A DNA stretch of 64,000 nt from Arenibacter sp. ARW7G5Y1 (GCF_003201775.1 NZ_QJJZ01000005.1:124001-188000); one strand, 5' to 3'. Shown: positions 8,840 to 17,170, counted from the first letter of the stretch. Notes: generated from the letters alone by a model not told the origin. Program-made: numbers and translations.

Positions 8840-11419
8840 CTATTTCCATTCAAAATCCCCTTTTTCAATAGTCCAATCATTTCCAAAGAATCCAGCGCAT
8901 TTTACTGCAGAAGTTCCTTGGGTCAAAACGGTTTCATCAAAAAGCAGCAAATCTGGAAAAGTAGTTCCGTTTACCAAATAATGGTTGGCATAGGCCGCTT
9001 TCATGCCAAGAATTCCCGTTGCAGTTACCACTCCAACACTGGCCACATCACTATCCGCTCTCGGAACTATAAAATACAGTCCCCAGTTGTTACCACTGAT
9101 ACTTCTGCTTCCAAAATTTAATTTATTATTGAATACTTGAACCGGACTATCTTTTAACAATTTGTCCCATGCGTCATTATTGTTTTTATTACCATACACA
9201 ACAACATTTCGGTTAGGATAGTCCTTCAGGGAAAAATCGGTATCCGCAACCAATTCAATATTGCCATTGGCCTTGTACCAAAAGGTATCCGCATCAAATC
9301 TTGCCTTATTGTAATACCAATCATTTTCGGCTTGTGACCCTTTGGTTGCATAAACAAAAACCACGTCGTTTCTAAAGGCATCCTTAAAGCCTCCATATCT
9401 ATGGGGTCCTTTTTCTTTTAAAGTGGGTTTGTCCACTATTTTCCATTCCCCGTCCAATTCCTTAAAAAATGTACTTTTTTTAACAGGAATTTTTACAGCC
9501 AATCCGTTAATTTCAATATTATTGATATCCCCTGGCAATTGGGTAAAATCTATTTCCAACAAGGACACATTTTTGGTATCTACTTTAAGAACGGTATCCC
9601 ATGAGAAATCAAATGAACTAACCTCAAAAGGAATCTGTTGGTGATGGATAGCAATAAAATGTGAGGATGCAGATACCCCCGGAGAACCTGTACTAAACTC
9701 CAATTTTTTAATATCCTTGGCCTGAGGAATGGTCCGTTGTTTAAATAAGTTAAAAATTGGTTCCCAATCCACACTGTGGTCTCCATACCAATGGGTACCA
9801 CCTGGATATTCATAATAGGTGAAATCTGGATGGAATTGCCCCAAACGCTCTCTCATATCACGGGCAATTGAAGTTGGAACCACATTATCCTTTTCACCAT
9901 GCAGCACGTACACCCCATGATGCAGATAATTTCGAATCAATTTTAGGGTTCTACTAGGTGTTCCAGCCCTTTCCACAATATTTTCTACCGCATTAGGAAC
10001 ATATTCTGCCGTCATACGTTCGAACATTTTAGGAGTAATTCCATATCGGTTTCTTTGTTCCTCGGTAAGTTCGGCTATTCTCTCGGACCGTCCTCCTCTG
10101 TACAACAGCAAATCCGGATATCCGGCACAGGGCGCAATTGCAGCAAAGTGATCGGGGTAGGTAGCTCCCAAATACCATGTTCCATGACCGCCCATTGAAT
10201 GCCCGGTCAAATAAATTTTACTATGGTCTGGTTTAAAGAGTCTTTTGCTCTCTGCCAGCACTTCCAAGGCATCCAATCTGCCCCAATCCTCCCAGGCAAA
10301 TCCAAATGGCCGTCTATTGGTTGGGGCAACCAAATTCCCCCAATCTTTTTGTTTATAGGCATTGGCCTGATTTACCGCCTCAACAGAAGCCCCGTGCACT
10401 GAAAGAAAAAGTGCCGTACCCTCCTTATAGCCACTTTTGTTCGGAGCTACACTATAATATTGTACACTTTTATCTATATCACTTATAAAAGTTCTCTTAT
10501 GATGCTTATATTTCGATTTCACATTTAAAGTCAAGGTTTCGGCAGAAACCTGCTGTCCGTTGCCATGTAGCAATTGTAGATCAACATTTACCTTTTCAAG
10601 GTTAGTGTCCAAGGGGGACGAAGGAATGGAAAAAGGGACCTTATAGACCGTGAATGGTGGAATGTCCATAACCTGACTTTTGAGTTCTTTCCCATTCACC
10701 TTGGCCACAATGGCGTGCTTCCTGACCCACTTATCAGAAGCATTTATAATCCTTATGGCGGCCTTATATTCCATATCCTCCTCCAATAAAAGATCGGGAA
10801 CAGTTACATCGCGTGTAGTAAATTGTACCTCGGCTTTAGGCTCCAGTATGCGTGCCCGGATCCTAGGAAAACGACCTACCTTTAAAACAATACTATTAAT
10901 CCCTTTTTTTAACCTCATGGGAATTAGGTTCCAACCAAAATCGTAGTGATCGCCTTCATATGGATATCCGTTAATGGATGCCAAGGAATGTCCGGAAGCT
11001 TCAAATAGAACCGTTTTTTCAGATCCCGAATTATAGGTAAGATATACGTAGCCCGATCTTAGTCCCCTACCCGAAAAACTATTGGTACTATCTACCTTTA
11101 TTGCTGTCCATTTTATTTCATTTCCCGAATAATCAATATCAAACACCTCCCCATCCGAAACTTTTTTCCCAGGGTTCATCAGGAATTGATCAAAAACCGG
11201 ATCCACAGGAAATGTGGACGATTCAAAACCGAAACTGGGTATGGTCAAAGCGAGGGCTTTGCTGAATATATGGACCACCTTTCCTTCATGGATCTCCTCC
11301 ACCTTTTCCTTTCCGAAATACTCCACAATATTTCCTGTTCGTTGTTGCCCGATCAGAAAAAAGGGGAGGACAAGGAGCATTACAAAAACAATAGCACTTT
11401 TCTTATAAAATTTAGCCAT
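8840..11419 (-). CDS. Large exported alpha/beta hydrolase, prolyl oligopeptidase-like
   Basis: 859 residues, with a signal peptide ending near GQQ (residues 24-26). An N-terminal beta-sandwich region (about 40-300) is followed by an alpha/beta-hydrolase domain with the nucleophile elbow TGHSMGGHGT (S408), acid candidate D511 in HGEKDNVVP and base H543 in GGTHWYGDHS. This matches the 'prolyl oligopeptidase family serine peptidase' proteins of Bacteroidota, many of which are esterases or depolymerases rather than peptidases. About 300 further residues follow the catalytic domain and include another beta-rich region. It converges on the S10 gene with 79 bases between stops and may belong to the same secreted degradative set. 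Confidence 0.85.
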   Translation of the reverse strand: MAKFYKKSAIVFVMLLVLPFFLIGQQRTGNIVEYFGKEKVEEIHEGKVVHIFSKALALTIPSFGFESSTFPVDPVFDQFLMNPGKKVSDGEVFDIDYSGNEIKWTAIKVDSTNSFSGRGLRSGYVYLTYNSGSEKTVLFEASGHSLASINGYPYEGDHYDFGWNLIPMRLKKGINSIVLKVGRFPRIRARILEPKAEVQFTTRDVTVPDLLLEEDMEYKAAIRIINASDKWVRKHAIVAKVNGKELKSQVMDIPPFTVYKVPFSIPSSPLDTNLEKVNVDLQLLHGNGQQVSAETLTLNVKSKYKHHKRTFISDIDKSVQYYSVAPNKSGYKEGTALFLSVHGASVEAVNQANAYKQKDWGNLVAPTNRRPFGFAWEDWGRLDALEVLAESKRLFKPDHSKIYLTGHSMGGHGTWYLGATYPDHFAAIAPCAGYPDLLLYRGGRSERIAELTEEQRNRYGITPKMFERMTAEYVPNAVENIVERAGTPSRTLKLIRNYLHHGVYVLHGEKDNVVPTSIARDMRERLGQFHPDFTYYEYPGGTHWYGDHSVDWEPIFNLFKQRTIPQAKDIKKLEFSTGSPGVSASSHFIAIHHQQIPFEVSSFDFSWDTVLKVDTKNVSLLEIDFTQLPGDINNIEINGLAVKIPVKKSTFFKELDGEWKIVDKPTLKEKGPHRYGGFKDAFRNDVVFVYATKGSQAENDWYYNKARFDADTFWYKANGNIELVADTDFSLKDYPNRNVVVYGNKNNNDAWDKLLKDSPVQVFNNKLNFGSRSISGNNWGLYFIVPRADSDVASVGVVTATGILGMKAAYANHYLVNGTTFPDLLLFDETVLTQGTSAVKCAGFFGNDWTIEKGDFEWK

Positions 11420-11586
11420 GATAAAACTTATTAAGGAATTAAAACATTAATTTCCATAATTAGTAGGCCGCTGCCCAACAATTTAGACCAATAACAAATG
11501 CCCGAAGCTAAATGGAGAATAAATGTATAGTCGGGGCTATTGCCCCACTCAATACTGGAGGAAAAAACTAAAATATGGGATATAAA

Positions 11587-11610
11587 AAAACCTTCGTAAA
11601 CGAAGGTTCA
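11587..11610 (-). terminator. Rho-independent terminator after the ruvX-def-DUF5606 group
   Basis: On the minus strand a perfect 9-base stem (AACCTTCGT / ACGAAGGTT, plus positions 11590-11608) is followed by a run of T, about 20 bases after the DUF5606 stop. Confidence 0.7.
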
Positions 11611-11631
11611 ATTCATATAAATATATTAAAT

Positions 11632-12060
11632 CTATTCTGCTTCCTTGGAAGCCTCTTCCTTTTCTTCCTCGTCCGCAAATTCCGTAATTCCATGCTCATG
11701 TAATAAATTATACCACTGAATGATTTTTTTGATATCACTGGCATAAACCCTGTCCTCATCATAGTTGGGCAGCACCTCGAACAAATATTCTTCCAATTTA
11801 ATCTTGTCGTCCTTATGGCTTACCGCTGTTTTTCCTCCCTCTTCCTTTTCTTTAATTTTCTCGAAAACCACTTTTAATGGCACCTCCTCCTCCAAGGTAT
11901 AGATTGCAATCTCAGATAAGACACTTACATTGTTTTTAAAACTTACGGTAACTTTTTTCCCATCCAACAAGGATTCGGCCACAAAACCTGAACGGGTTTG
12001 CGTTAATAATTTAAAAAGTCCCGGCTTACCCGCAATTGATAAAATTTTATTTAAACCCAT
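11632..12060 (-). CDS. DUF5606 family cytoplasmic protein
   Basis: 142 residues, no signal peptide. The opening (GLNKILSIAGKPGLFKLLTQ) and the following SGFVAESLLDGKK segment are those of the DUF5606 family, found mainly in Bacteroidota and functionally uncharacterised. The fold appears to be a small beta-barrel-like N-terminal half (about 1-60) and a helical C-terminal half ending in an acidic, Glu-rich tail (EEEKEEASKEAE). It follows def by 57 bases on the same strand, the commonly seen neighbourhood for this family, hinting at a translation- or RNA-linked role (inference). A near-consensus -7 box (CATATTTG) lies in that gap, so it may also be transcribed separately. Confidence 0.8.
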   Translation of the reverse strand: MGLNKILSIAGKPGLFKLLTQTRSGFVAESLLDGKKVTVSFKNNVSVLSEIAIYTLEEEVPLKVVFEKIKEKEEGGKTAVSHKDDKIKLEEYLFEVLPNYDEDRVYASDIKKIIQWYNLLHEHGITEFADEEEKEEASKEAE

Positions 12061-12117
12061 CTGTTATTTTAGTTTCAGCGGCAAATATGCTACTTTTTGT
12101 TTATAATAGAAATAGTT

Positions 12118-12708
12118 TTAACGTGCTTTTTTTATGTTGGGAAAACGCATTCTATATTCCACCTTTATTTTTCCTTTGGAAATATTGGCCAACCTACCCT
12201 TTAAAAGACGTTTTTTTAAGGACGATAATTTATCGGTAAACAATATACCCTCTATATGGTCATATTCATGTTGGATTACCCTGGCCAAAAGACCATTATA
12301 GGTTTCCTTATAGGATTTAAAATTCTCATCCAAATAGGATATGGTAATGGTATCTTTTCTAGAAACATCTTCCCTGACATCCGGAATACTAAGACAACCT
12401 TCGTTAAAGGCCCATTCCGTACCGGTCTCCTCCTCAATACGCGCATTGATAAAAACTTTCCTAAACCCTTTTAATGCACTTTGTTCTTCTTCCGTAAGAT
12501 CGTCGTCATCCGCAAATGGAGTGGTATCCACTAGGAACAACCTAATCGGCAACCCAATTTGGGGAGCGGCCAAACCTACACCATTGGCATTGTACATAGT
12601 GTCCCACATATTGGCCACCAGTTCTTCAAATCTTGGAAAATCCTTGTCTATATCATCCGCTACCTTCCTTAGTACCGGGTCTCCATAAGCAACTATTGGT
12701 AAAATCAT
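12118..12708 (-). CDS. def: Peptide deformylase
   Basis: 196 residues. Peptide deformylase removes the formyl group from the N-terminal methionine of new proteins, using Fe2+ or another divalent metal. All three motifs are present: GVGLAAPQ (43-50), EGCLSIP with metal ligand C105 (103-109), and HEYDH (147-151) giving two histidine ligands and the catalytic glutamate. Length and order are normal for a type I/II bacterial enzyme. It starts 4 bases after the end of ruvX, so the two are one transcriptional unit. Confidence 0.97.
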   Translation of the reverse strand: MILPIVAYGDPVLRKVADDIDKDFPRFEELVANMWDTMYNANGVGLAAPQIGLPIRLFLVDTTPFADDDDLTEEEQSALKGFRKVFINARIEEETGTEWAFNEGCLSIPDVREDVSRKDTITISYLDENFKSYKETYNGLLARVIQHEYDHIEGILFTDKLSSLKKRLLKGRLANISKGKIKVEYRMRFPNIKKAR

Positions 12709-12712
12709 ACTA

Positions 12713-13123
12713 CTATTTTCTATTTAAATACGCCTGAAGGATAATGGTGGCACTAATTTCATCGACCAAGGCCTTATCCCTTCTTTGCTTTTTATTAAGG
12801 CCACTGTCAATCATGGTCTGAAACGCCATTTTGGAAGTAAAACGCTCGTCCTGACGTTCTACAGGTATCTTTGGAAAGACACCTTCCAAGGTTCTTAAAA
12901 AGGGCTTGATCAATTCCTCGGATTCGGAAGGAAGGTTATTCATTTGCTTTGGTTCCCCGATCACAAATTTTTCAACTTTCTCTTCGCTGACATATTTCCT
13001 TAGAAAATTCAAAAGTTCCTTTGTATCAACGGTAGTCAGGCCAGAAGCGATTAATTGCAACTCGTCCGTAACGGCAATTCCCGTTCGCTGCTTTCCATAA
13101 TCCAATGCTAAAATCCTTCCCAC
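12713..13123 (-). CDS. ruvX: Putative pre-16S rRNA nuclease / Holliday junction resolvase RuvX (YqgF)
   Basis: The RNase H-like YqgF family is clear from GRILALDYGKQRTGIAVTD at the N terminus (first catalytic Asp), VIGEPKQMNN in the middle, and DERFTSKMA and KALVDEISATIILQ at the end. In bacteria the family processes the 5' end of 16S rRNA and was also proposed to resolve Holliday junctions. The open frame can be extended to a TTG at 13136-13138, but that codon lies inside a TATTTTTG -7 box (13136-13143), so it is probably not transcribed; the GTG at 13121-13123 directly before GRILALDYG is chosen, giving 136 residues. It heads the ruvX-def-DUF5606 group and is divergent from dapD. Confidence 0.92.
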   Translation of the reverse strand: MGRILALDYGKQRTGIAVTDELQLIASGLTTVDTKELLNFLRKYVSEEKVEKFVIGEPKQMNNLPSESEELIKPFLRTLEGVFPKIPVERQDERFTSKMAFQTMIDSGLNKKQRRDKALVDEISATIILQAYLNRK

Positions 13124-13135
13124 ACAAATTTTTTG

Positions 13136-13143
13136 CAAAAATA
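13136..13143 (-). promoter_or_regulatory. -7 promoter element of ruvX
   Basis: Minus strand TATTTTTG, full match to TAnnTTTG. It overlaps the more upstream candidate start codon of ruvX and so favours the GTG at 13123, leaving a very short leader. Confidence 0.5.
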
Positions 13144-13196
13144 AGGGATAAATTGTTATAAGTGCAAAAACAAAAGGTTAATTACCAACTAGCCCT

Positions 13197-13204
13197 TATA
13201 TTTG
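13197..13204 (+). promoter_or_regulatory. -7 promoter element of dapD
   Basis: TATATTTG, full match to the Bacteroidota -7 consensus, ending 21 bases before the dapD ATG at 13226. It excludes the TTG at 13202 as a start codon because that codon lies inside the box. Confidence 0.55.
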
Positions 13205-13225
13205 CTAAAATTTGAATTATTAAAG

Positions 13226-14041
13226 ATGAAAGAACTAAGAAAAACAATAGAAACAGCCTGGGAAAATAGGGACCTACTTAAGGACATTCCAACTCAAACC
13301 GCTATACGGAAAGTCATAGATCTTTTGGATAACGGTACCTTGCGTTGTGCAGAACCTATTGCCGACGGTTGGCAAATAAATGAATGGGTAAAAAAGGCAG
13401 TGGTACTATATTTTCCAATACAAAAAATGGAAACCTTGGAAGCGGGTATCTTTGAATATCACGATAAAATGCCACTAAAAAGAGGGTATGCCGAAAAAGG
13501 CATTCGCGTTGTACCCAATGCAGTTGCCAGACATGGATCATATATTTCCGCAGGTACTATTTTAATGCCCAGTTATGTTAATATTGGAGCCTATGTGGAT
13601 GAAGGTACCATGGTAGATACTTGGGCCACCGTTGGTAGTTGTGCCCAAATCGGTAAAAATGTACACCTTAGTGGCGGAGTAGGAATTGGAGGGGTTTTGG
13701 AACCCTTACAGGCGGCCCCGGTAATTATTGAAGATAATGCCTTTATTGGATCCAGATGTATTGTTGTGGAAGGTGTGCGTGTAGAAAAAGAAGCCGTGTT
13801 GGGAGCCAACGTGGTCCTTACCGGCTCCACTAAAATTATAGATGTTACCGGGGACAAACCTATAGAACGTAAAGGATTGGTACCTGCAAGATCGGTCGTT
13901 ATCCCAGGAAGTTATACCAAAACTTTTCCGGCCGGGGACTATCAGGTTCCATGTGCCTTGATCATTGGTACCCGAAAAGAGAGTACCAACAAAAAAACCT
14001 CCCTAAATGATGCGCTAAGGGAATACGACGTTGCTGTTTAA
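13226..14041 (+). CDS. dapD: 2,3,4,5-tetrahydropyridine-2,6-dicarboxylate N-succinyltransferase
   Basis: 271 residues from ATG 13226. DapD transfers succinyl from succinyl-CoA to tetrahydrodipicolinate in the lysine/meso-diaminopimelate pathway, supplying peptidoglycan. The N-terminal helical domain (about 1-95) is followed by a left-handed parallel beta-helix built of hexapeptide repeats, e.g. NIGAYVDEGTMVDTWATVGS and GVGIGGVLEPLQAAPVIIED, with the usual C-terminal extension (GLVPARSVVIPGSY). Length is standard. The pathway partner lysA is at 34073. Only 9 bases separate its stop from the HAD-like gene, so the surface-polymer genes downstream may share the dapD promoter. Confidence 0.96.
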   Translation: MKELRKTIETAWENRDLLKDIPTQTAIRKVIDLLDNGTLRCAEPIADGWQINEWVKKAVVLYFPIQKMETLEAGIFEYHDKMPLKRGYAEKGIRVVPNAVARHGSYISAGTILMPSYVNIGAYVDEGTMVDTWATVGSCAQIGKNVHLSGGVGIGGVLEPLQAAPVIIEDNAFIGSRCIVVEGVRVEKEAVLGANVVLTGSTKIIDVTGDKPIERKGLVPARSVVIPGSYTKTFPAGDYQVPCALIIGTRKESTNKKTSLNDALREYDVAV

Positions 14042-14050
14042 AGCCAGAAA

Positions 14051-14455
14051 ATGAAAACAATTCTTGTAGATGCTTGGAATACCTTTGTTACTGAAAAGGG
14101 AATGGATTACGATCTAAAAAAATTATTGGACACTTATCCCAATCCCAAAATCATCTTGACAAATGCCAGCAAACAGGAATGTATTAGCTTTGGAATTGTA
14201 AATATGCCTTATCAGGTTTTTAGTTTGGATCATAATCCCAACAAGACCGATAAGGCATATTATCTAAAAATGTTAAATTATTTTAAATTAAAACCCAATG
14301 AGGTTGTCTATTTTGAAAATCATGTAGAAGCTATAAATTCTGCCACCTCCGTTGGTATAAAGACCTTTCCTTACAACAAGGAACATAATCTGGATGGACT
14401 CCGAATTTTCCTAAATAACAATTTAGACCAAACATTCCCGCATTATGGCATATAA
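14051..14455 (+). CDS. Small HAD-superfamily-like protein
   Basis: 134 residues, soluble. The HAD fold is suggested by an N-terminal beta strand ending in an Asp (ILVDAWNTF, D7), a strand with threonine (KIILTNAS, motif II), a lysine region (NKTDKAYYLKML, motif III) and VVYFENH in place of the acidic motif IV. The first motif reads DAWNT, not the DxDxT of phosphatases; haloacid dehalogenases have DAYGT, so the general acid/base Asp is replaced by Trp. It may be a dehalogenase-like or non-phosphatase relative. It overlaps the LicD-like gene by 11 bases and follows dapD by 9, so it is translationally tied to the surface-polymer locus. Function unknown. Confidence 0.65.
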   Translation: MKTILVDAWNTFVTEKGMDYDLKKLLDTYPNPKIILTNASKQECISFGIVNMPYQVFSLDHNPNKTDKAYYLKMLNYFKLKPNEVVYFENHVEAINSATSVGIKTFPYNKEHNLDGLRIFLNNNLDQTFPHYGI

Positions 14456-15029
14456 CATAACCCTAGAAGGAAAAAATAAAGTTATAGCCGAAAGAATGCT
14501 CAAAAAAATGGCTACTATTTTCGACCGATGCAATATTGACTATTGGATTGAAGGTGGAACATTATTGGGTATTAAAAGGGAAAACAGATTGTTGCCTTGG
14601 GATAACGACGTGGATATGTCCATGAACCATGACCAATTGGATAAATTGGACTGTTTTTATTCAGAATTAAAAAAGGCTGGTTATAGGACAAGAACAAGGT
14701 ACTTTGATAAAACTTCCGAATTTTTTACCAAGGGCAACATCAGAATGTTAAAAATAAGGGAACGCCGATTTTTTGGATTGATCAAAGGAGCTGTTTGCCT
14801 GGATGTTTTTATTAAGTATGAACATGGGGGGAATAGTTACTGGGAAATTGACAATAAAACAAAATTTGTCCCTAGCAAGTTTTATCGCACCTTTGACCAT
14901 ATTACATTTAAAGGTTTCGATTACAAAATACCAGCACTGACAGAAGAATATCTTAGCTATAGATATGGAGATTGGCAAAAACAGGTGAAAAATTGGGATA
15001 CTTCCAAAGATGACAATGCAATAGCCTAA
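14445..15029 (+). CDS. LicD-family phosphotransferase
   Basis: 194 residues. The LicD family is marked by YWIEGGTLLGIKRENRLLPW and the acidic metal-binding stretch WDNDVDMSM (residues 52-60). LicD proteins of pneumococcus and Haemophilus transfer phosphocholine from CDP-choline to teichoic acid or lipopolysaccharide; relatives act on ribitol phosphate or other phospho-alcohols. This copy is short compared with classical LicD (around 270 residues), but GGTLLG and DxD are intact. It starts inside the HAD-like gene (11-base overlap) and its stop overlaps the stop of the convergent TagD-like gene by 4 bases. LicA (choline kinase) and LicB (choline transporter) homologues are not in the window, so choline cannot be assumed as substrate. 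Confidence 0.85.
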   Translation: MAYNITLEGKNKVIAERMLKKMATIFDRCNIDYWIEGGTLLGIKRENRLLPWDNDVDMSMNHDQLDKLDCFYSELKKAGYRTRTRYFDKTSEFFTKGNIRMLKIRERRFFGLIKGAVCLDVFIKYEHGGNSYWEIDNKTKFVPSKFYRTFDHITFKGFDYKIPALTEEYLSYRYGDWQKQVKNWDTSKDDNAIA

Positions 15030-15664
15030 GTGGCTTGGGGCTGCAATTGTAATGTTTCCTTTAAGATAGTGCTACTAACATTTTCTGTATAGGCAACGTA
15101 TTCCACAGGGCAATTCGTTTTTGGGAATTTGCCCTTCCAATCGTCCCCAACGGAAATAGCGTCTATATTATACTCATCCACTATACGTTGTTTATTTTTA
15201 TCTGTCTGGGGTATAACTTCATCCACATAGTTTATTGCCTGGACTAGTTTTACCCTTTCCGTAAAAGGGATAATAGGCAACCTCCCTTTTTCTTTCAAAA
15301 TAAGTTCATCGGTAGAAACGCCCACAATTAAATGACTGCACATTTGCTTTGACCTTTTGAGAATGTTAAGATGTCCAAAATGAAAAATATCAAAACAACC
15401 GGACGTATACATTTTATTATATTTTTTAACCTTTTTACTGTGCTTTACCTTTATAGCAAGGGTATTACCCTTCTTAAGTTTTATAATGTAATTTTTATTA
15501 TCAAAAAAAACTCCAATATTCTTTACAATCTCCAACATCTCTGACAAAGCGTCATCAATTTCACACTTACAGCTTATATACAACGCTACCTGATCATCCG
15601 GATCAGTAACAAAGTTCCAGTTTGGATATTTCGAAGTAAGAATGTACAGATAAGTTTCAGTCAT
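15026..15664 (-). CDS. TagD-like cytidylyltransferase with an N-terminal extension
   Basis: 212 residues. The C-terminal part (about 84-205) is a nucleotidyltransferase of the glycerol-3-phosphate cytidylyltransferase type: SGCFDIFHFGHLNIL with HxGH at 95-98, GVSTDELI, RVKLVQAINYVDEVIPQ, SVGDDWKGKF (171-180) and VSSTILKETL, corresponding to the ISTT signature loop. TagD makes CDP-glycerol from CTP and glycerol 3-phosphate. Standard TagD is about 130 residues; here some 80 residues precede the core (a conserved-looking PDDQVALYISCKC and a helix EIDDALSEMLEIVKNI), of unknown role. The start is an ATG without a nearer alternative except M85 at the core itself. It is convergent with the LicD-like gene, on the opposite strand from the rest of the locus. 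Confidence 0.83.
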   Translation of the reverse strand: MTETYLYILTSKYPNWNFVTDPDDQVALYISCKCEIDDALSEMLEIVKNIGVFFDNKNYIIKLKKGNTLAIKVKHSKKVKKYNKMYTSGCFDIFHFGHLNILKRSKQMCSHLIVGVSTDELILKEKGRLPIIPFTERVKLVQAINYVDEVIPQTDKNKQRIVDEYNIDAISVGDDWKGKFPKTNCPVEYVAYTENVSSTILKETLQLQPQAT

Positions 15665-16055
15665 TTTTAAATAATCCTATAGTTTGTATATAATGTGTAA
15701 AGGTAATAAACGGTATTGGACAAAATTTATTTTACCTAAGTTATTACATATTGGTCTATCCAACTCCCCTATTTATAAAATTATCCTAACAAAAGCCTCA
15801 ATAAATTACCAACTCCACCAGACCCACATAGCTATGCACTGCCAATGCCCTTGTAGAAAAGTCCAGTTGTTTCAAAGAAATTCCCAGTAACAATTAGCCT
15901 TTTGTTGTTCCATCTTATGTAAACTACTTGTAATTTGATATACTATAATTGTTTTTTTTTTGTTATCTATTGAGTAAGATCATTATGGATTTTAGTGATT
16001 TCAACGCAACTATTTCTAATATTACTATCTAATAAGTGGTACAAATTTCGAATGC
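15665..16055. other. 391-base intergenic region, AT-rich
   Basis: This lies between the divergent TagD-like and GT2 genes. I see only short open frames without recognisable similarity, a homopolymer run of T near 15951-15961 and no clear hairpin. It probably holds promoters for both flanking genes; no full TAnnTTTG box stood out. Confidence 0.5.
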
Positions 16056-16850
16056 ATGATAGATCAGAGGGAAAAAATATCGGCCTTAATAATCACTTAT
16101 AATGAGATGGGATATATTGAAAAATGTATCGATTCCATAGCGTTTGCAGATGAAATTATTGTGGTGGATTCGTATAGTACGGATGGCACCTATGAATATC
16201 TAAACAATCACCCCAAGGTTAGGGTTATCCAACACGAATTTGAAAATTACACTGCCCAAAAATCCTTCGCCCTAAAACAGGCTTCACACGATTGGGTTCT
16301 TTTCCTGGATGCCGATGAAGTTGTTACGGACAAGTTGAGGAAGGAAATAAAATGTAAGGCCAAGAAGGATTCCGAACATTGCGCATATTGGTTCTATAGG
16401 AAATTTATGTTCAAAAACAGCCGCCTGCGCTTTAGTGGATGGCAAACCGATAAGAATTATCGCCTTTTCAGAAAAAGTAAGGCTCAATTCAGTAAGGAAA
16501 AAATAGTGCATGAAACGCTTATTGTAAAGGGTTCCACTGGAATATTGAAACAGAAATTAATGCACTATTGCTACAAGAACTACGAAGATTATAGATATAA
16601 AATGCTAAAATACGGGCGACTAAAAGCTAAGGAAGCCCACCAGAAAGAAAAAAAATTCAACTACCTTCTTTTAATTTTCAAGCCGATTTGGAAATTTTTC
16701 AACCACTACATAATTAGATTGGGAATACTGGATGGAAAAAAAGGTATTACCATATGCTATTTGAATGCCCTGGGCGATTTTGAAAGGTACAGGGAATTAC
16801 AGCGTTTGGGTAAAAAAGAAAAAATGGCCTATTTTTTAGTAGAATCATAA
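16056..16850 (+). CDS. Glycosyltransferase family 2, WaaE/KdtX-like
   Basis: 264 residues. A GT-A domain starts at once: KISALIITYNEMGYIEKC, FADEIIVVDSYSTDGT, then the DxD-type metal site FLDADEVV (about residues 85-92), FSGWQTDKNYRLFR and KIVHETL. This is the pattern of lipopolysaccharide core beta-1,4-glucosyltransferase WaaE and its relatives. A basic C-terminal part (about 190-255) with FFNHYIIRLGILDGKKG may associate with the membrane. It is a close paralogue of the C-terminal domain of the fusion protein at 17854: long identical blocks such as ADEIIVVDSYSTDGT and CYLNALG recur. It probably adds a sugar to a lipid-linked or LPS acceptor on the cytoplasmic face; donor unknown. Confidence 0.88.
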   Translation: MIDQREKISALIITYNEMGYIEKCIDSIAFADEIIVVDSYSTDGTYEYLNNHPKVRVIQHEFENYTAQKSFALKQASHDWVLFLDADEVVTDKLRKEIKCKAKKDSEHCAYWFYRKFMFKNSRLRFSGWQTDKNYRLFRKSKAQFSKEKIVHETLIVKGSTGILKQKLMHYCYKNYEDYRYKMLKYGRLKAKEAHQKEKKFNYLLLIFKPIWKFFNHYIIRLGILDGKKGITICYLNALGDFERYRELQRLGKKEKMAYFLVES

Positions 16851-17170
16851 TTGCATATAGAATTCCTCAGGAGATTATTTCCCCGGATCCACATAAATAT
16901 TCCTCCCATATCAATATCCCTTAATCAAGGCATTGTTCACTTATTCCTTATTTTGATTTACCTTGATCCCGTTGGTTCCTGATCCTATCAATCTGCGGAT
17001 GATCTGTGCCAAGGGTCAAATCCCTTGAAGACTTCCTGCTATCTATCCTTAAAAATTATAAACCATTATTTACATATCTTTGCCCCCACCCTTAACTTTG
17101 CATTAAGTTATAGTTAAAAAGTATAGGACCTGTCTTGTTCTGGACTAGTCATTAAAAAAATATAAAAATC
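16851..17170. other. 320-base intergenic region with a promoter
   Basis: No open frame worth calling. A consensus -7 box lies at 17075-17082. The rest is unstructured to the eye and may include the leader of the LicC-like gene. Confidence 0.5.
17075..17082 (+). promoter_or_regulatory. -7 promoter element of the LicC-like/fusion/tsaC/cca operon
   Basis: TATCTTTG, full match to TAnnTTTG, 89 bases before the ATG at 17171. No good -33 TTTG at 18-20 bases upstream. It would drive a four-gene operon to 21680. Confidence 0.45.

Noticed and set aside
15684-15890. 68-codon frame in the gap before the GT2 gene
   Set aside because: No domain, odd composition (many Cys/His/Gln near the end) and no supporting context.
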